Assembly: GCF_040024445.1 (NCBI RefSeq)
Contig: NZ_CP157276.1
Span: 4,712,001-4,776,000 of the forward strand
From: Prescottella soli
GTDB taxonomy: Bacteria > Actinomycetota > Actinomycetes > Mycobacteriales > Mycobacteriaceae
DNA: 64,000 nt
Direction: 5' to 3'
In this document: positions 1-9,609 of the stretch, piece by piece
How positions within the stretch are numbered: position 1 is the stretch's first letter
How the letters are laid out: every line of letters starts with the position of its first letter
The notes under the pieces: model-generated
Told to the model about the DNA's origin: nothing
The model's input: the letters and a program-made list of their open reading frames with translations, nothing else
Databases searched by the model: none
Translations under genes and position numbers: made by a program

Positions 1-356
1 AGGCCGAGGGCCGGGTCGAGCAGCACGATGCCGCGGATCCGGTCGGGCACGGCCTGCGCGAGGTGCAGCGCGATCGCGCCGCCGTACGAGTGGGCCACCA
101 CCACGACGGGGCCGGTGGCGTGCTCGTCGAGCACCTGGACGAGATCGCTCACGTGGGTGTCGAGCCCCCACGGCGGGGTCCACGGCGAGCGCCCGTGCCC
201 TCGCAGATCGGGCGCGATGATGCGGGTGTCGCCGAGCTGACCGCCGCCGAGGGCCTCCCACCGCCGGCCGTGCCCCGTGAGTCCGTGGAGGGCGAGCACC
301 TCGGGTGCCCCGGGAGTGCCGAACAGGTAGGTGTGGAGACCGCGCATGGCCTTCAT
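1..356 (-). CDS. alpha/beta hydrolase, N-terminal part (cut by window edge)
   Basis: About 118 N-terminal residues of an alpha/beta-fold hydrolase are visible; the rest lies left of the window. The sequence shows an oxyanion-side HG in LALHGLTGHG (residues 21-30), the PDLRGHGRSP loop (49-58) and a nucleophile elbow AHSYGG with Ser90. The start is taken at the first ATG of MKAMRGLHTY; a second ATG lies three codons in. It is divergent from adnA with under 50 bp between them. The substrate cannot be told from this part; esterases, lactonases and haloperoxidase-like enzymes share these motifs. Confidence 0.8.
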   Translation of the reverse strand, partial: MKAMRGLHTYLFGTPGAPEVLALHGLTGHGRRWEALGGGQLGDTRIIAPDLRGHGRSPWTPPWGLDTHVSDLVQVLDEHATGPVVVVAHSYGGAIALHLAQAVPDRIRGIVLLDPALG

Positions 357-403
357 GATGCCGGATGCAGTCGATGTCGGACGCGTCTGGTGAGATTCTT
401 CGC

Positions 404-3400
404 ATGACCGATTCGGGCGCACGCACCAGGCCGTCGGCGCCGGCCGCGCGGCTCGTCGGCCGCACCGTCGCGGCGCCGGCCGCGCGGACGTGGGCGCCCG
501 GTCCGGCACGCGTGCTGACCGGTGCGCCCCCCGGGCGCGGCTGGCACCCGTGGCAGATCCTCGGCGGGCCCGGCACGGGCAAGACGTCGCTGATCGTGGA
601 TGCCGCAGTGGCTCGGATCACGGCCGGTGCGGACCCGGAATCGGTGCTGGTGCTGACGCAGTCGCGGCGCGCGGCCAACGCCGTGCGCGAGCAGATCACG
701 GCGAGCCTGCTCGCGGCGGAGGCCGTCTCGGGCCCCGACGCGCGCCCGCGGGCGACCCGGGAGCCGCTCGTGCGCACGGTGCACTCGTACGCGTTCGCGG
801 TGCTGCGGCTGCAGGCCGCCGCGCACGGCAACCCGCCGCCGCGCTTGATCACCGGTTCCGAGCAGGACTCGGTGCTGCGCGAGCTGCTGCGCGGTGACAT
901 CGCCGACGGCGCCGAGGCGTGGCCCGAACGGCTGCGGCCCGCCCTCGGCATGACGGGGTTCGCGGTGGAACTGCGCAACCTCATGCTGCGGGCCAACGAG
1001 CGCGGGCTCGGACCCGAGGACCTGATCGAGCTGGGGCACGCGCACGACAAGCCGGAGTGGGTCGCGGCGGGCCGCTTCGCGATGCACTACGAGCAGGGCA
1101 TGCTGTTGCGCGGATCGGTCGGCATGGAGGCGCCCGAGGCCACCGCGCCCGCGCTCGATGCCGCCGAACTCATCAGTGCCGCACTCACCGCGTTCGCGAC
1201 CGACCCGGACCTGTTGCGGCGGGAGCGGGTCCGCGTGCGGCACCTTATGGTCGACGATGCGCAACACCTCGATCCGCAGGCCGCGCAGCTGGTCCGCCTG
1301 ATCGGGACGGGCACTGCGATGACCGCGATCGCCGGCGACCCCGACCAGTCGATCTTCGCGTTCCGCGGCGCCGACGCGCACTTCCTCGCCGAACTGGGCG
1401 ACCGCGACGACCCGGCGCAGGTGATCCTCGACACCAACTTCCGGTCGGCCCCCGAGGTCGCGGCCACCGCGGCGCGGGTCGCGGCGCGGCTGCCCGGCAA
1501 TCCGCCGCATCGCGGCGCGGGCGTGCACGCGTCGGACGACGACTCGCCCGGCCGGGCCGTGGTGCGGGTGCTCACCACGCCGGCCAAGGAGGCGGCGCTG
1601 ATCGCGGACACGTTGCGGCGCGCACACCTGATCGACGGCGTGCCGTGGTCCGAGATGGCGATCGTCGCGCGGTCGGTGCCGCGAGTGCTGCCGCCGCTGC
1701 GACGGGCCCTGCTCGCCGCCGGTGTGCCCGTCACGACCGCGGCCAGTGAGCTGCCGCTCGCGAAGCAGCACGGCGTCGCGGGCCTGCTCGCGGTGCTGCG
1801 GGCGCTCTCGGGTGGCGACTTCACCGGCGAGGACGCGCTGGCGCTGCTGTCGGGGCCGATCGGCGGGGCAGAACCGGTGAGCTTGCGGCGACTGCGCCGC
1901 GGTCTGCGCCGCGTCGAACTCGCGTCGGGCGGCGACCGGGACTCGGCGGAGCTGCTGCGGGCCGTCATCGTCGACGGACCGAAGTCCGAGCATGTCGCGC
2001 ACCTGCTGCCCGGCCTCACCGACGTCGAATCCCTCTCCCTGCGACGGGTGCTCAAGGTGCTACGCCGTGCGCGCGTGCCGCTGGACCGGGGGCGCGGCAT
2101 CGAGGAGGTGCTGTGGGCGGCGTGGCAGGCGACCGGACTCGAACGCCGCTGGGCGGCGGCGTCGGCGTTCGGCGGGCCGATCGGTGCGCAGGCCGATCGT
2201 GACCTCGACGCCGTCGTCGCGCTGTTCGACGCTGCCGCCGACTACGTGGACCGCCTGCCCCGGGCCCAGCTCTCCGGATTCGTGGACTACCTGGTGGAGC
2301 AGGAGATCCCGGGTACCGCGCGCGCCCGCGCCGTGGCGGCGCAGGAGACCGTGACGATCCTGAGTGCGCACTCCGCCGCGGGCCGGCAGTGGCAGGTGGT
2401 CGCGGTGGTCGGCGTGCAGGAGGGCCTGTGGCCGAGCCTCGGCGCCCGCGGCACCCTGCTCGGCACCGAGGAACTCATCGACCTCACCGGCGGTGTGGGG
2501 CAGGTCGACACGACGCTGTCGAGGACGGCACCGCTGCTCGCCGAGGAGCGCCGCCTGTTCCTGGTCGCGTGCAGCCGTGCCCGGTCGTCGCTGCTCGTGA
2601 CGGCCGTGGATTCGTCGAGCGGGGACACCGACCTGGTCCGATCACGGTTCGTCGACGACCTCCTCGGTGCCGGCGAGACCGACAGCGACGACTCCGACGT
2701 CGCGCCGGTGCAGAGCGAAACCCCCCGCGTGCTGGCGCTGCCCGCGCTGGTCGCGGAACTGCGCAGCGTCGTGTGCGACCCGGACATCGCCGCGTCCGAT
2801 CCGGAGCGGCAGCGTCGTGCCGCGCACCAGCTGGCGCGGCTGGCGGACGCCGGCGTCCGCGGCGCGCACCCCGACCAGTGGTACGGCACCGCCGAGCCGA
2901 GTTCGGATGCGGCGCTGTGGGATCCGGACGACGGACCGGTGCCGCTGTCGCCGTCGACCATCGAGCTCATCGCCAACTGTCCGCTGCGTTGGATGCTCGA
3001 ACGGCACGGCGGCAGTGACGGCGACAACACACACGCGATCGCCGGCACACTTGTGCACACTCTCGTGCAGGCACTGGCCGGCCACATCCCGCCGGACCAG
3101 GTGGACCACGCGCTGGAGACGGCCTGGGACTCGGTGGACCTGGGGTCCGAGTGGTACTCGCGGCGCGAACTGGAACGCACCCGCGGCATGCTCGACACCT
3201 TCGCGAACTGGCTGCGCGGCACGCGGTCCGAGCTCACCGAGATCGGCGTCGAGGTCTCGGTGGACGGCGTGCTCGAGCCGCGGGTCGAGGGCGACCCGAC
3301 GGTGCGCATCCGCGGCCGTATCGACCGGCTCGAGCGCGACGCCGAGGGCCGCCCGGTGATCATCGACGTCAAGACCGCGAAGAACGCGGTGACGAAGGAA

Positions 3401-3721
3401 CAGGCCCAGTTGCATGCGCAGCTCGCCGCGTACCAGGTCGCGGCGGCGCGGGGCCTGATCGACGGCGAACCGGCGTCGCAGCCGGGCGGGGCGCGACTGG
3501 TGTTCGTCGCGAAGCCGCACAACAAGGAGGGCGCGACGCAGCGGGCGCAGCTCGCGCTCGACGATGAGGGCCTCGAGCTGTGGGAGAACGTGATCCACGA
3601 CGCGGCGGCGGCGACGCAGGGACCCACGTTCACGGCACGGATCAACGACGGGTGCAGGCACTGCCCGGTGCTCTCGAGCTGCCCGGCGCACGACGAGGGA
3701 CGGCAGGTGACCGCAGAATGA
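404..3721 (+). CDS. adnA: AdnA-type subunit of the AdnAB helicase-nuclease
   Basis: 1105-residue UvrD-like motor joined to a RecB-like nuclease, the AdnA partner of mycobacterial AdnAB, which unwinds and resects double-strand break ends. Walker A GGPGTGKTS lies at about residues 54-62. The Walker B position reads VDDAQHLDP rather than the DExQ seen in the partner. The C-terminal nuclease has IIDVKTAK and QLAAYQ, a lone Cys in IANCPLRW, and a terminal triplet in CRHCPVLSSC (1084, 1087, 1093). These four Cys fit the Fe-S staple of AddB/AdnA nucleases. I chose ATG 404 (MTDSGARTRP) over an in-frame ATG at 365. The stop overlaps the adnB start (ATGA), implying coupled translation. Confidence 0.9.
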   Translation: MTDSGARTRPSAPAARLVGRTVAAPAARTWAPGPARVLTGAPPGRGWHPWQILGGPGTGKTSLIVDAAVARITAGADPESVLVLTQSRRAANAVREQITASLLAAEAVSGPDARPRATREPLVRTVHSYAFAVLRLQAAAHGNPPPRLITGSEQDSVLRELLRGDIADGAEAWPERLRPALGMTGFAVELRNLMLRANERGLGPEDLIELGHAHDKPEWVAAGRFAMHYEQGMLLRGSVGMEAPEATAPALDAAELISAALTAFATDPDLLRRERVRVRHLMVDDAQHLDPQAAQLVRLIGTGTAMTAIAGDPDQSIFAFRGADAHFLAELGDRDDPAQVILDTNFRSAPEVAATAARVAARLPGNPPHRGAGVHASDDDSPGRAVVRVLTTPAKEAALIADTLRRAHLIDGVPWSEMAIVARSVPRVLPPLRRALLAAGVPVTTAASELPLAKQHGVAGLLAVLRALSGGDFTGEDALALLSGPIGGAEPVSLRRLRRGLRRVELASGGDRDSAELLRAVIVDGPKSEHVAHLLPGLTDVESLSLRRVLKVLRRARVPLDRGRGIEEVLWAAWQATGLERRWAAASAFGGPIGAQADRDLDAVVALFDAAADYVDRLPRAQLSGFVDYLVEQEIPGTARARAVAAQETVTILSAHSAAGRQWQVVAVVGVQEGLWPSLGARGTLLGTEELIDLTGGVGQVDTTLSRTAPLLAEERRLFLVACSRARSSLLVTAVDSSSGDTDLVRSRFVDDLLGAGETDSDDSDVAPVQSETPRVLALPALVAELRSVVCDPDIAASDPERQRRAAHQLARLADAGVRGAHPDQWYGTAEPSSDAALWDPDDGPVPLSPSTIELIANCPLRWMLERHGGSDGDNTHAIAGTLVHTLVQALAGHIPPDQVDHALETAWDSVDLGSEWYSRRELERTRGMLDTFANWLRGTRSELTEIGVEVSVDGVLEPRVEGDPTVRIRGRIDRLERDAEGRPVIIDVKTAKNAVTKEQAQLHAQLAAYQVAAARGLIDGEPASQPGGARLVFVAKPHNKEGATQRAQLALDDEGLELWENVIHDAAAATQGPTFTARINDGCRHCPVLSSCPAHDEGRQVTAE

Positions 3722-6700
3722 GTTCAGCAGCGAGCATGCCGGGGATCGGGCGCCGGGTCGGCCCCGCCGAACTGGCCGAGGCGCTCGGCCAATTCCCGCC
3801 GACGGCCGAACAGGCCGCGGTCATCGAGGCGCCGCTGGGCCCGACGCTGGTCGTCGCCGGTGCGGGCGCGGGCAAGACCGAGACGATGGCCGCGCGTGTC
3901 GTGTGGCTGGTAGCCAACGGACTCGTGGATCCCGAACAGGTCCTCGGCCTGACGTTCACCCGCAAGGCCGCGCAGCAGCTCACCAGCCGGATCCGGCAGC
4001 GGCTCGCCAAGCTCGCCGGGTCGTCGCTGGTGCGGGACCTCGACCCGGGCGGCGGGCTGCGTGCCCGGATCCTCGGCAGCGAGCCCGAGGTCAGCACCTA
4101 CCACTCGTACGCCGGCCGGCTGCTGTCCGAGCACGGGCTGCTGTTGCCGATCGAGCCGTCGGCGACGCTGCTGTCCGAGACCGAACTGTGGCAACTCGCG
4201 TACCGTGTGGTGAGCGCGTGGGACGGCGACCTCGACACCGACCGCAACCCGGCGTCGATCACCGAGTCGGTGTTGGCGCTGTCGGGGCAGCTCGCCGAGC
4301 ACCTCGTCGAACCGGAGGATCTGCGCGAGGCGCACACCGAACTCGACAAGCTGATCCACACGCTGCCCGCCGGTCCGAAACAGCGTGGCGGACCGTCCAA
4401 GTCGCTGCTCGGCCTGCTGGAGGTGCAGCACCAGCGTCTGGACCTGCTGCCGCTGGTGCAGCGCCTGGCCGAGACCCTGCGCCGCGAGGGCGCGCTCGAC
4501 TTCGGCAGTCAGATGTCGCTCGCGGCGCGGGTGGCGTCCGAACACCCGGAGGTGGGCCGCAGCGAACGCGCGCGCTTCCGTGTCGTGCTGCTCGACGAGT
4601 ACCAGGACACCGGTCACGCGCAGCGGGTGCTGCTGTCGTCGCTGTTCGGCGGCGGCGAGGACGCCGGGCTCGCGCTCACCGCGGTCGGTGACCCCATGCA
4701 GTCCATCTACGGTTGGCGCGGCGCATCGGCGGCCAACCTGCCGCGCTTCGCCACGGACTTCCCGCTCGCCGACGGCACCCCCGCCCCCACACTCGAGTTG
4801 CTCACCAGTTGGCGCAACCCGCCGGAGGCGCTCGCGCTGGCGAACATGGTGTCCGATCCGCTGCGCGACCGGGGCGTCGAGGTCAGCACGCTGCGGGCGC
4901 GGCCGGGCGCGGTCCCGGGCGACGTCCGTCTGGCGCTGCACGACACCGTCGAGACCGAGCGGGCGTGGGTGGCCGACCGGATCGCCGAGCAGTACGAGGT
5001 CGCGCGGTCGGACGGCGGGAAACCGCCCACCGCCGCGGTTCTCGTGCGCCGCAATGCCGACGCCGCCCCCGTCGCCGAGGAACTGCGGGCCCGCGGCCTG
5101 TCGGTGGAGGTCGTCGGCCTCGGCGGTCTGCTGCACACACCCGAGGTCGCGGACGTCGTCGCGATGCTGCGCCTGGTCGCCGACCCCATGGCCGGTAGCG
5201 CCGCGGTTCGTGTTCTCACCGGCGCGCGGTGGCAGATCGGCGCCGCCGACCTGCGCGCGTTGTGGAAGCGCGCCGGCGAACTCGGCATCCGGTCGGGTTA
5301 CGGCACGTCGGGCGCCGTCACCGACTCCGAAGCACTCGACGAGGCTCTGGGCAGCGCGTTGCCGGGGGAACACTCCGAGCAGGCGGGCCTGGCGGATGCG
5401 CTCGCGGATCCCGGTCCGGCGCAGCGCTATTCGGAGTCCGGGTACGTTCGAATCTGTGCGCTCGCGGCCGAGTTGGCGTCGCTGCGCGAGCGTCTGGGAC
5501 AGCCGCTGACGGAACTGGTGGCCGAGGTCGAACGGGTGATCGGCATCGGTATCGAGGCGCAGGCGCGTACCCGGCAGTCCGACGTCGGGGGAGCGGGACG
5601 CGAGCACCTCGACGCGTTCGCCGACGTCGTGTCCGGGTACGCGAGCCGCTCCTCGGCGACCCTGACGGGACTGCTGTCGTACCTCGCAGCCGCCGAGCAC
5701 GTCGAGAACGGCCTGGCCCCCGGTGAGATCGAGGTCGCGCCCGACCGGGTCCAGGTGCTGACCGTGCACTCAGCGAAGGGCCTCGAGTGGGAGGTCGTGG
5801 CCGTGCCGCACCTCACCGAGGGCGTGTTCCCGTCCACGCAGGCGTCGGCCACGTGGCTCGGTTCGGTGGCCGAACTGCCGCCGACGTTGCGGGGCGACCG
5901 CGCGCTGTCCGGCGAATCCGCCGACGGCGTCCCGGTTCTCGACCTCGAGAACGTGTACGACCGCAAGGACCTCGAAAACGAGATCGAGGCCCACAAGAAG
6001 GCACTGGGGAACCGGCGGCTCGACGAGGACCGGCGCCTGTTCTACGTCGCGCTCACCCGCACCGAACGGGCGTTGTTCGTGTCCGGCCATCACTGGACCG
6101 AGTCCGGCCCCAAGCCGAAGGGGCCGTCGCCGTTCCTGCTGGAACTGCACGACCTGGTCTCGACGCGGGAGGGCGCGCCGCTCGGCGTGATCGACGTGTG
6201 GGCGCCCGCCCCCGAAGACGGCATCGAGAACCCGCTCACCGCGACGCCGCGGGAGGCGCCGTGGCCCCGCGACCCGCTGGGGCGGCGCCGTCCCGACGTC
6301 GAGCGCGGTGCGCAGCTGGTCCGGGACGCGCTCGGTGCACTCGACGGACCGACTTCCGAACCCGAAGAGCCGGAAGACGATCCGGACAACTGGGCCGCCG
6401 ACGTGGACGCACTGCTGGCCGAGCGCAGCGCCCGGGTGGCCGGGACGGCCGACGTCGAGCTGCCTGCGCAGATGTCGGTGAGTCAGCTGGTGGACCTGGC
6501 CGCCGATCCCGACGAGTTGGCCGCGCGGCTCCGTCGACCGCTCCCGTTCCCGCCGAACCCGTTGGCGCGCCGTGGAACCGCGTTCCACGCGTGGGTCGAA
6601 CAGCGCTTCGGGGCGACGCGACTGCTCGACTTCGACGAGCTGCCCGGCGCCGCCGACACCGGTGTGGGCACCGAGACCGAGCTCGCGCTCTTGCAGGACG

Positions 6701-7104
6701 CGTTCCTGCGGTCGCCGTGGGCCGACCGCAACCCGGTCGAGGTCGAGGTGCCGTTCGAGACCTCGGTCGCGGGCACCGTCCTGCGCGGCCGGATCGACGC
6801 GGTGTTCGCCGACCCCGACGGCGGCTGGACCGTCATCGACTGGAAGACCGGCGCCGAGCCGTCCGCCGCGAACGAGCGGTCCGTCGTGATGCAGCTCGCC
6901 GCCTACCGGCTGGCGTGGGCGGAGCTCATGGCCGCCCGGCAGTCGCACGCCACCGGCCGACCCGTCGCCCCACCGCTGGACAAGGTGCGCGCGGCGTTCC
7001 ACTACGTGCGGACCGGACGGACCATCGCCCCGGAGAATCTGCCGGACGCCGAGCATCTCGCCCGGTTGATCCGCAGCGCGGGGGCGGAGCAGACGCCCGG
7101 ATGA
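3718..7104 (+). CDS. adnB: AdnB-type subunit of the AdnAB helicase-nuclease
   Basis: 1128-residue second subunit of the AdnAB heterodimer. It has a complete superfamily-1 motor: Walker A AGAGAGKTE (47-55), Walker B LLDEYQDT, GDPMQSIYGWRGA, VHSAKGLEWE and YVALTRTERA. The C-terminal RecB nuclease carries GTAFHAWVEQRF, VIDWKTG and VMQLAAYRLAW. Unlike AdnA it lacks the four-Cys Fe-S set. Intact helicase motifs here and a weaker Walker B in AdnA fit the known division of labour in which AdnB is the main motor. The start ATG overlaps the adnA stop by 4 nt. Next gene is 115 bp downstream. Confidence 0.92.
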   Translation: MSSAASMPGIGRRVGPAELAEALGQFPPTAEQAAVIEAPLGPTLVVAGAGAGKTETMAARVVWLVANGLVDPEQVLGLTFTRKAAQQLTSRIRQRLAKLAGSSLVRDLDPGGGLRARILGSEPEVSTYHSYAGRLLSEHGLLLPIEPSATLLSETELWQLAYRVVSAWDGDLDTDRNPASITESVLALSGQLAEHLVEPEDLREAHTELDKLIHTLPAGPKQRGGPSKSLLGLLEVQHQRLDLLPLVQRLAETLRREGALDFGSQMSLAARVASEHPEVGRSERARFRVVLLDEYQDTGHAQRVLLSSLFGGGEDAGLALTAVGDPMQSIYGWRGASAANLPRFATDFPLADGTPAPTLELLTSWRNPPEALALANMVSDPLRDRGVEVSTLRARPGAVPGDVRLALHDTVETERAWVADRIAEQYEVARSDGGKPPTAAVLVRRNADAAPVAEELRARGLSVEVVGLGGLLHTPEVADVVAMLRLVADPMAGSAAVRVLTGARWQIGAADLRALWKRAGELGIRSGYGTSGAVTDSEALDEALGSALPGEHSEQAGLADALADPGPAQRYSESGYVRICALAAELASLRERLGQPLTELVAEVERVIGIGIEAQARTRQSDVGGAGREHLDAFADVVSGYASRSSATLTGLLSYLAAAEHVENGLAPGEIEVAPDRVQVLTVHSAKGLEWEVVAVPHLTEGVFPSTQASATWLGSVAELPPTLRGDRALSGESADGVPVLDLENVYDRKDLENEIEAHKKALGNRRLDEDRRLFYVALTRTERALFVSGHHWTESGPKPKGPSPFLLELHDLVSTREGAPLGVIDVWAPAPEDGIENPLTATPREAPWPRDPLGRRRPDVERGAQLVRDALGALDGPTSEPEEPEDDPDNWAADVDALLAERSARVAGTADVELPAQMSVSQLVDLAADPDELAARLRRPLPFPPNPLARRGTAFHAWVEQRFGATRLLDFDELPGAADTGVGTETELALLQDAFLRSPWADRNPVEVEVPFETSVAGTVLRGRIDAVFADPDGGWTVIDWKTGAEPSAANERSVVMQLAAYRLAWAELMAARQSHATGRPVAPPLDKVRAAFHYVRTGRTIAPENLPDAEHLARLIRSAGAEQTPG

Positions 7105-7219
7105 CCGGACTGGGGAGTCACCGTTCGGTCCCGTTTGCCCGTGCCGTTCGTTGAATGCCGGAACCGCGGCTAGGCTGCGATCCGATGTCGGAGGCCGAGA
7201 AGGAGATAGGGACGAGTGA

Positions 7220-8287
7220 ATGCCCGGTAGGTTGAGGGGCCGGTTCCGGAACTCGGACACGCTGACGGATCGGCCGGATTTCGCCCTCGTCGGCGTGCTC
7301 AAGGTTCCGGAGATGCAGACGAGCCCGGCTCGCGCCATCGCGCGACGGTTGTCGTACGCGCTGGCCGCCCTCGCGCTCGCCGTGGTAGTCGTCTACATCG
7401 ACCGGGACGGTTACCAGGATGCGCAGGGTAACCAGATGTCGCTCCTGGACTGCATCTACTACTCCACGGTGTCGCTGTCGACCACGGGATACGGCGACAT
7501 CACCCCGATCACCCCGACGGCGCGGTTGCTGAACGTCCTGATCATCACGCCGCTCCGGATCTTCTTCCTCATCGTCCTGGTCGGAACGACCCTCTCGGCA
7601 CTCACCGAGAGCTCCCGGCAGACATTCAAGATTCAGCGCTGGAGGCATCGCGTGCGCAACCACACCGTCGTCGTCGGATTCGGCACCAAGGGACGCACCG
7701 CCGTCGACGCCATGCTCGGCGACGGCATCTCGCCGTCGGACATCGTCGTCGTCGACACCGACCAGGTGGTGCTGGACGCGGCCGCAGGCCTGGGCCTGGT
7801 CACGGTGCTCGGCTCGGCGACCAAGTCGGACGTCCTGCGCCTGGCCGGTGTGCAGAACGCGGCGTCGATCATCGTCGCCGCCAACCGCGACGACACCGCG
7901 GTGCTGGTGACGCTCACGGCGCGCGAACTCGCGCCCAAGGCGAAGATCGTCGCCGCGATCCGCGAGACCGACAACTCGCATCTGCTGCGCCAGTCCGGTG
8001 CCGACTCCGTCGTCGTCTCCTCGGAGACCGCGGGCCGACTGCTCGGTATCGCGCGGACCACACCGAGCGTCGTCGAGATGGTCGAGGACCTGCTCACCCC
8101 CGAGGCCGGGTTCGCGATCGCCGAGCGCGAGGTCGAGCCCGAGGAGGTCGGCGGCTCGCCGCGGCATCTGTCGGACATCGTCCTCGGCGTGGTGCGCGAC
8201 GGCCGACTGCTGCGGGTGGGATCGCCCGAGGTCGACGCCGTCGAGGCCGACGACCTCCTGCTCTACATCAAGCGCGTCAGCAACTGA
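7220..8287 (+). CDS. two-TM potassium channel with RCK/TrkA-N domain
   Basis: 355-residue membrane protein. TM1 is at about 43-60, a pore loop has selectivity filter TTGYGD at 88-93, and TM2 is at about 103-125. A cytosolic Rossmann RCK domain begins at HTVVVGFGTKG (about residue 148), followed by a TrkA-C-like tail (GSPEVDAVEADDLLLY). It should gate K+ flow in response to a nucleotide or ion bound by the RCK domain. It corresponds in order and type to the mycobacterial channel gene next to adnAB (Rv3200c). A clear ribosome binding site (AAGGAGA) precedes ATG 7220; an upstream GTG runs straight into a stop. Confidence 0.9.
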   Translation: MPGRLRGRFRNSDTLTDRPDFALVGVLKVPEMQTSPARAIARRLSYALAALALAVVVVYIDRDGYQDAQGNQMSLLDCIYYSTVSLSTTGYGDITPITPTARLLNVLIITPLRIFFLIVLVGTTLSALTESSRQTFKIQRWRHRVRNHTVVVGFGTKGRTAVDAMLGDGISPSDIVVVDTDQVVLDAAAGLGLVTVLGSATKSDVLRLAGVQNAASIIVAANRDDTAVLVTLTARELAPKAKIVAAIRETDNSHLLRQSGADSVVVSSETAGRLLGIARTTPSVVEMVEDLLTPEAGFAIAEREVEPEEVGGSPRHLSDIVLGVVRDGRLLRVGSPEVDAVEADDLLLYIKRVSN

Positions 8288-8332
8288 CCGTCCGACGCGT
8301 CGGTGTCCGGCCACCGCAGTAGGGTCGTTCGC

Positions 8333-9250
8333 GTGCCCGACTTCACAGCGCCCGATTTCACGCTGACCGAAACACCACTGCTGTCGCGTGCGGTCGTCGA
8401 CCGTGCCGAGCAATTGCGTTCGGACACGGATGCATTGCGAGCCGGCTGGGCGGACGCGCTGCTGTTGCGGGTCAACCCCCGCGGGCAGTTCCGCGTCGCC
8501 GACCGCGAACTGGTTCTCGAACCGGCGACATCGCTCGGCGGGGAACCCGCGTCCGGGACGGTGTTCCTGGGGTTGCGCGGCGAGCGTCACGTCTGGGCGG
8601 TGCGGGTGCCGGCGATGACCGGCGAGTTGGGCGATCTGCGGATGCTCGGTCACCAGCTCGACGAGGCGAGCGCCGGCCTGGTGACGACAGCGGTGGCGCT
8701 GCTGAACTGGCACGACCACGCCGGGTTCAGCGCCATCGACGGCGCCCCGACCGAGCCGACCATGTCGGGGTGGTCGCGGATCAGCACGACCACCGGGCAC
8801 GAGGAGTTTCCGCGCACCGACCCGGCCGTGATCTGTCTCGTGCACGACGGCGGCGACCGGGTGCTGCTGGCGCGTCAGCCGTCGTGGCCGCCCCGGATGT
8901 TCTCGGTGCTGGCCGGTTTCGTGGAGGCGGGGGAGTCGCTCGAGACGTGCGTCGCGCGGGAGATCCGCGAAGAGGTGGGAGTGGACGTCTCCGACATCCG
9001 GTACCTGGGCAGCCAGCCGTGGCCGTTCCCGCGGTCGATCATGCTCGGGTTCGCGGCCGTCGGCGACCCCGCCGCCGCTTTCGAGTTCGCGGACGGCGAG
9101 ATCGCCGAGGCCCACTGGTTCACCCGCGATCAGGTGCGTGCCGCGCTCGGCGCGGGCGACTGGAGCACGTCGTCGGATGCCGAACTGCTGCTGCCCGGCT
9201 CGATCTCGATCGCGCGGGTGATGGTCGAGTCCTGGGCGAAGGCCGACTGA
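8333..9250 (+). CDS. nudC: NADH pyrophosphatase / NAD-decapping Nudix hydrolase
   Basis: 305-residue NudC-family Nudix enzyme, hydrolysing NAD(H) to NMN(H) and AMP and, in characterised members, removing NAD caps from RNA. The Nudix box GFVEAGE-5x-REIREEVGV is at 195-217 and the diagnostic SQPWPFP follows at 227-233. Between the N-terminal domain and the Nudix fold, the place of the usual four-Cys zinc ribbon reads HAGFSAIDGAPT and GWSRISTTTG, so all four Cys are absent. GTG 8333 lies 7 nt after a -10 box TAGGGT, suggesting a leaderless start; GTG 8303 is an alternative. Stop abuts the convergent mycoredoxin gene. Confidence 0.88.
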   Translation: MPDFTAPDFTLTETPLLSRAVVDRAEQLRSDTDALRAGWADALLLRVNPRGQFRVADRELVLEPATSLGGEPASGTVFLGLRGERHVWAVRVPAMTGELGDLRMLGHQLDEASAGLVTTAVALLNWHDHAGFSAIDGAPTEPTMSGWSRISTTTGHEEFPRTDPAVICLVHDGGDRVLLARQPSWPPRMFSVLAGFVEAGESLETCVAREIREEVGVDVSDIRYLGSQPWPFPRSIMLGFAAVGDPAAAFEFADGEIAEAHWFTRDQVRAALGAGDWSTSSDAELLLPGSISIARVMVESWAKAD

Positions 9251-9502
9251 CTACAGCCCCAGTGCCTGCTTGACCTGCGCGAGCGTCGGGTTGGTGGCGG
9301 TGTTGCCGTCCGCGTACTTGACCGTGGGGACGACGTGGTTGCCGCCGTTGACGCTGCCGACGAACTCGGCCGAAGCGGGATCGTGCTCGATGTCGATCTC
9401 GACGTACGAGATGCCGTTCTCGTCGAGCTGCTTCTTGAGGCGGCGGCAGTAGCCGCACCAGGTGGTCGAGTACATGGTCAGGGCGGGAGCTTCGGTAGTC
9501 AC
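9251..9502 (-). CDS. mrx1: mycoredoxin (glutaredoxin-like)
   Basis: 83-residue thioredoxin-fold protein reading VTTEAPALTMYSTTWCGYC from the chosen GTG, with redox motif CGYC, cis-Pro in HVVPTVKYADG, and no extension. It matches the size and motif of actinobacterial mycoredoxin-1, which reduces mycothiol mixed disulfides. Location between nudC and uvrD2 is the same as in mycobacteria. An upstream in-frame start would add 18 unrelated residues, so GTG 9502 is preferred. Specificity for mycothiol is inferred from the family and the order, not visible in the motif. Confidence 0.88.
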   Translation of the reverse strand: MTTEAPALTMYSTTWCGYCRRLKKQLDENGISYVEIDIEHDPASAEFVGSVNGGNHVVPTVKYADGNTATNPTLAQVKQALGL

Positions 9503-9609
9503 GGCGCCTATAACACCATGATCGGTCCGGACTGTTCCCGCGCGGGCGAACGTCACACCCGCGGCGGGTGCGCCGTCCCGTGTCGGTGAGCCCTGAGAGT
9601 ATGGACGGC

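Noticed and set aside
353-6000. Long open frames on the minus strand and in other plus frames opposite adnA and adnB
   Set aside because: They have Arg/Pro/Gly-rich composition typical of antisense reading of 70+ % GC genes and show no family motifs.
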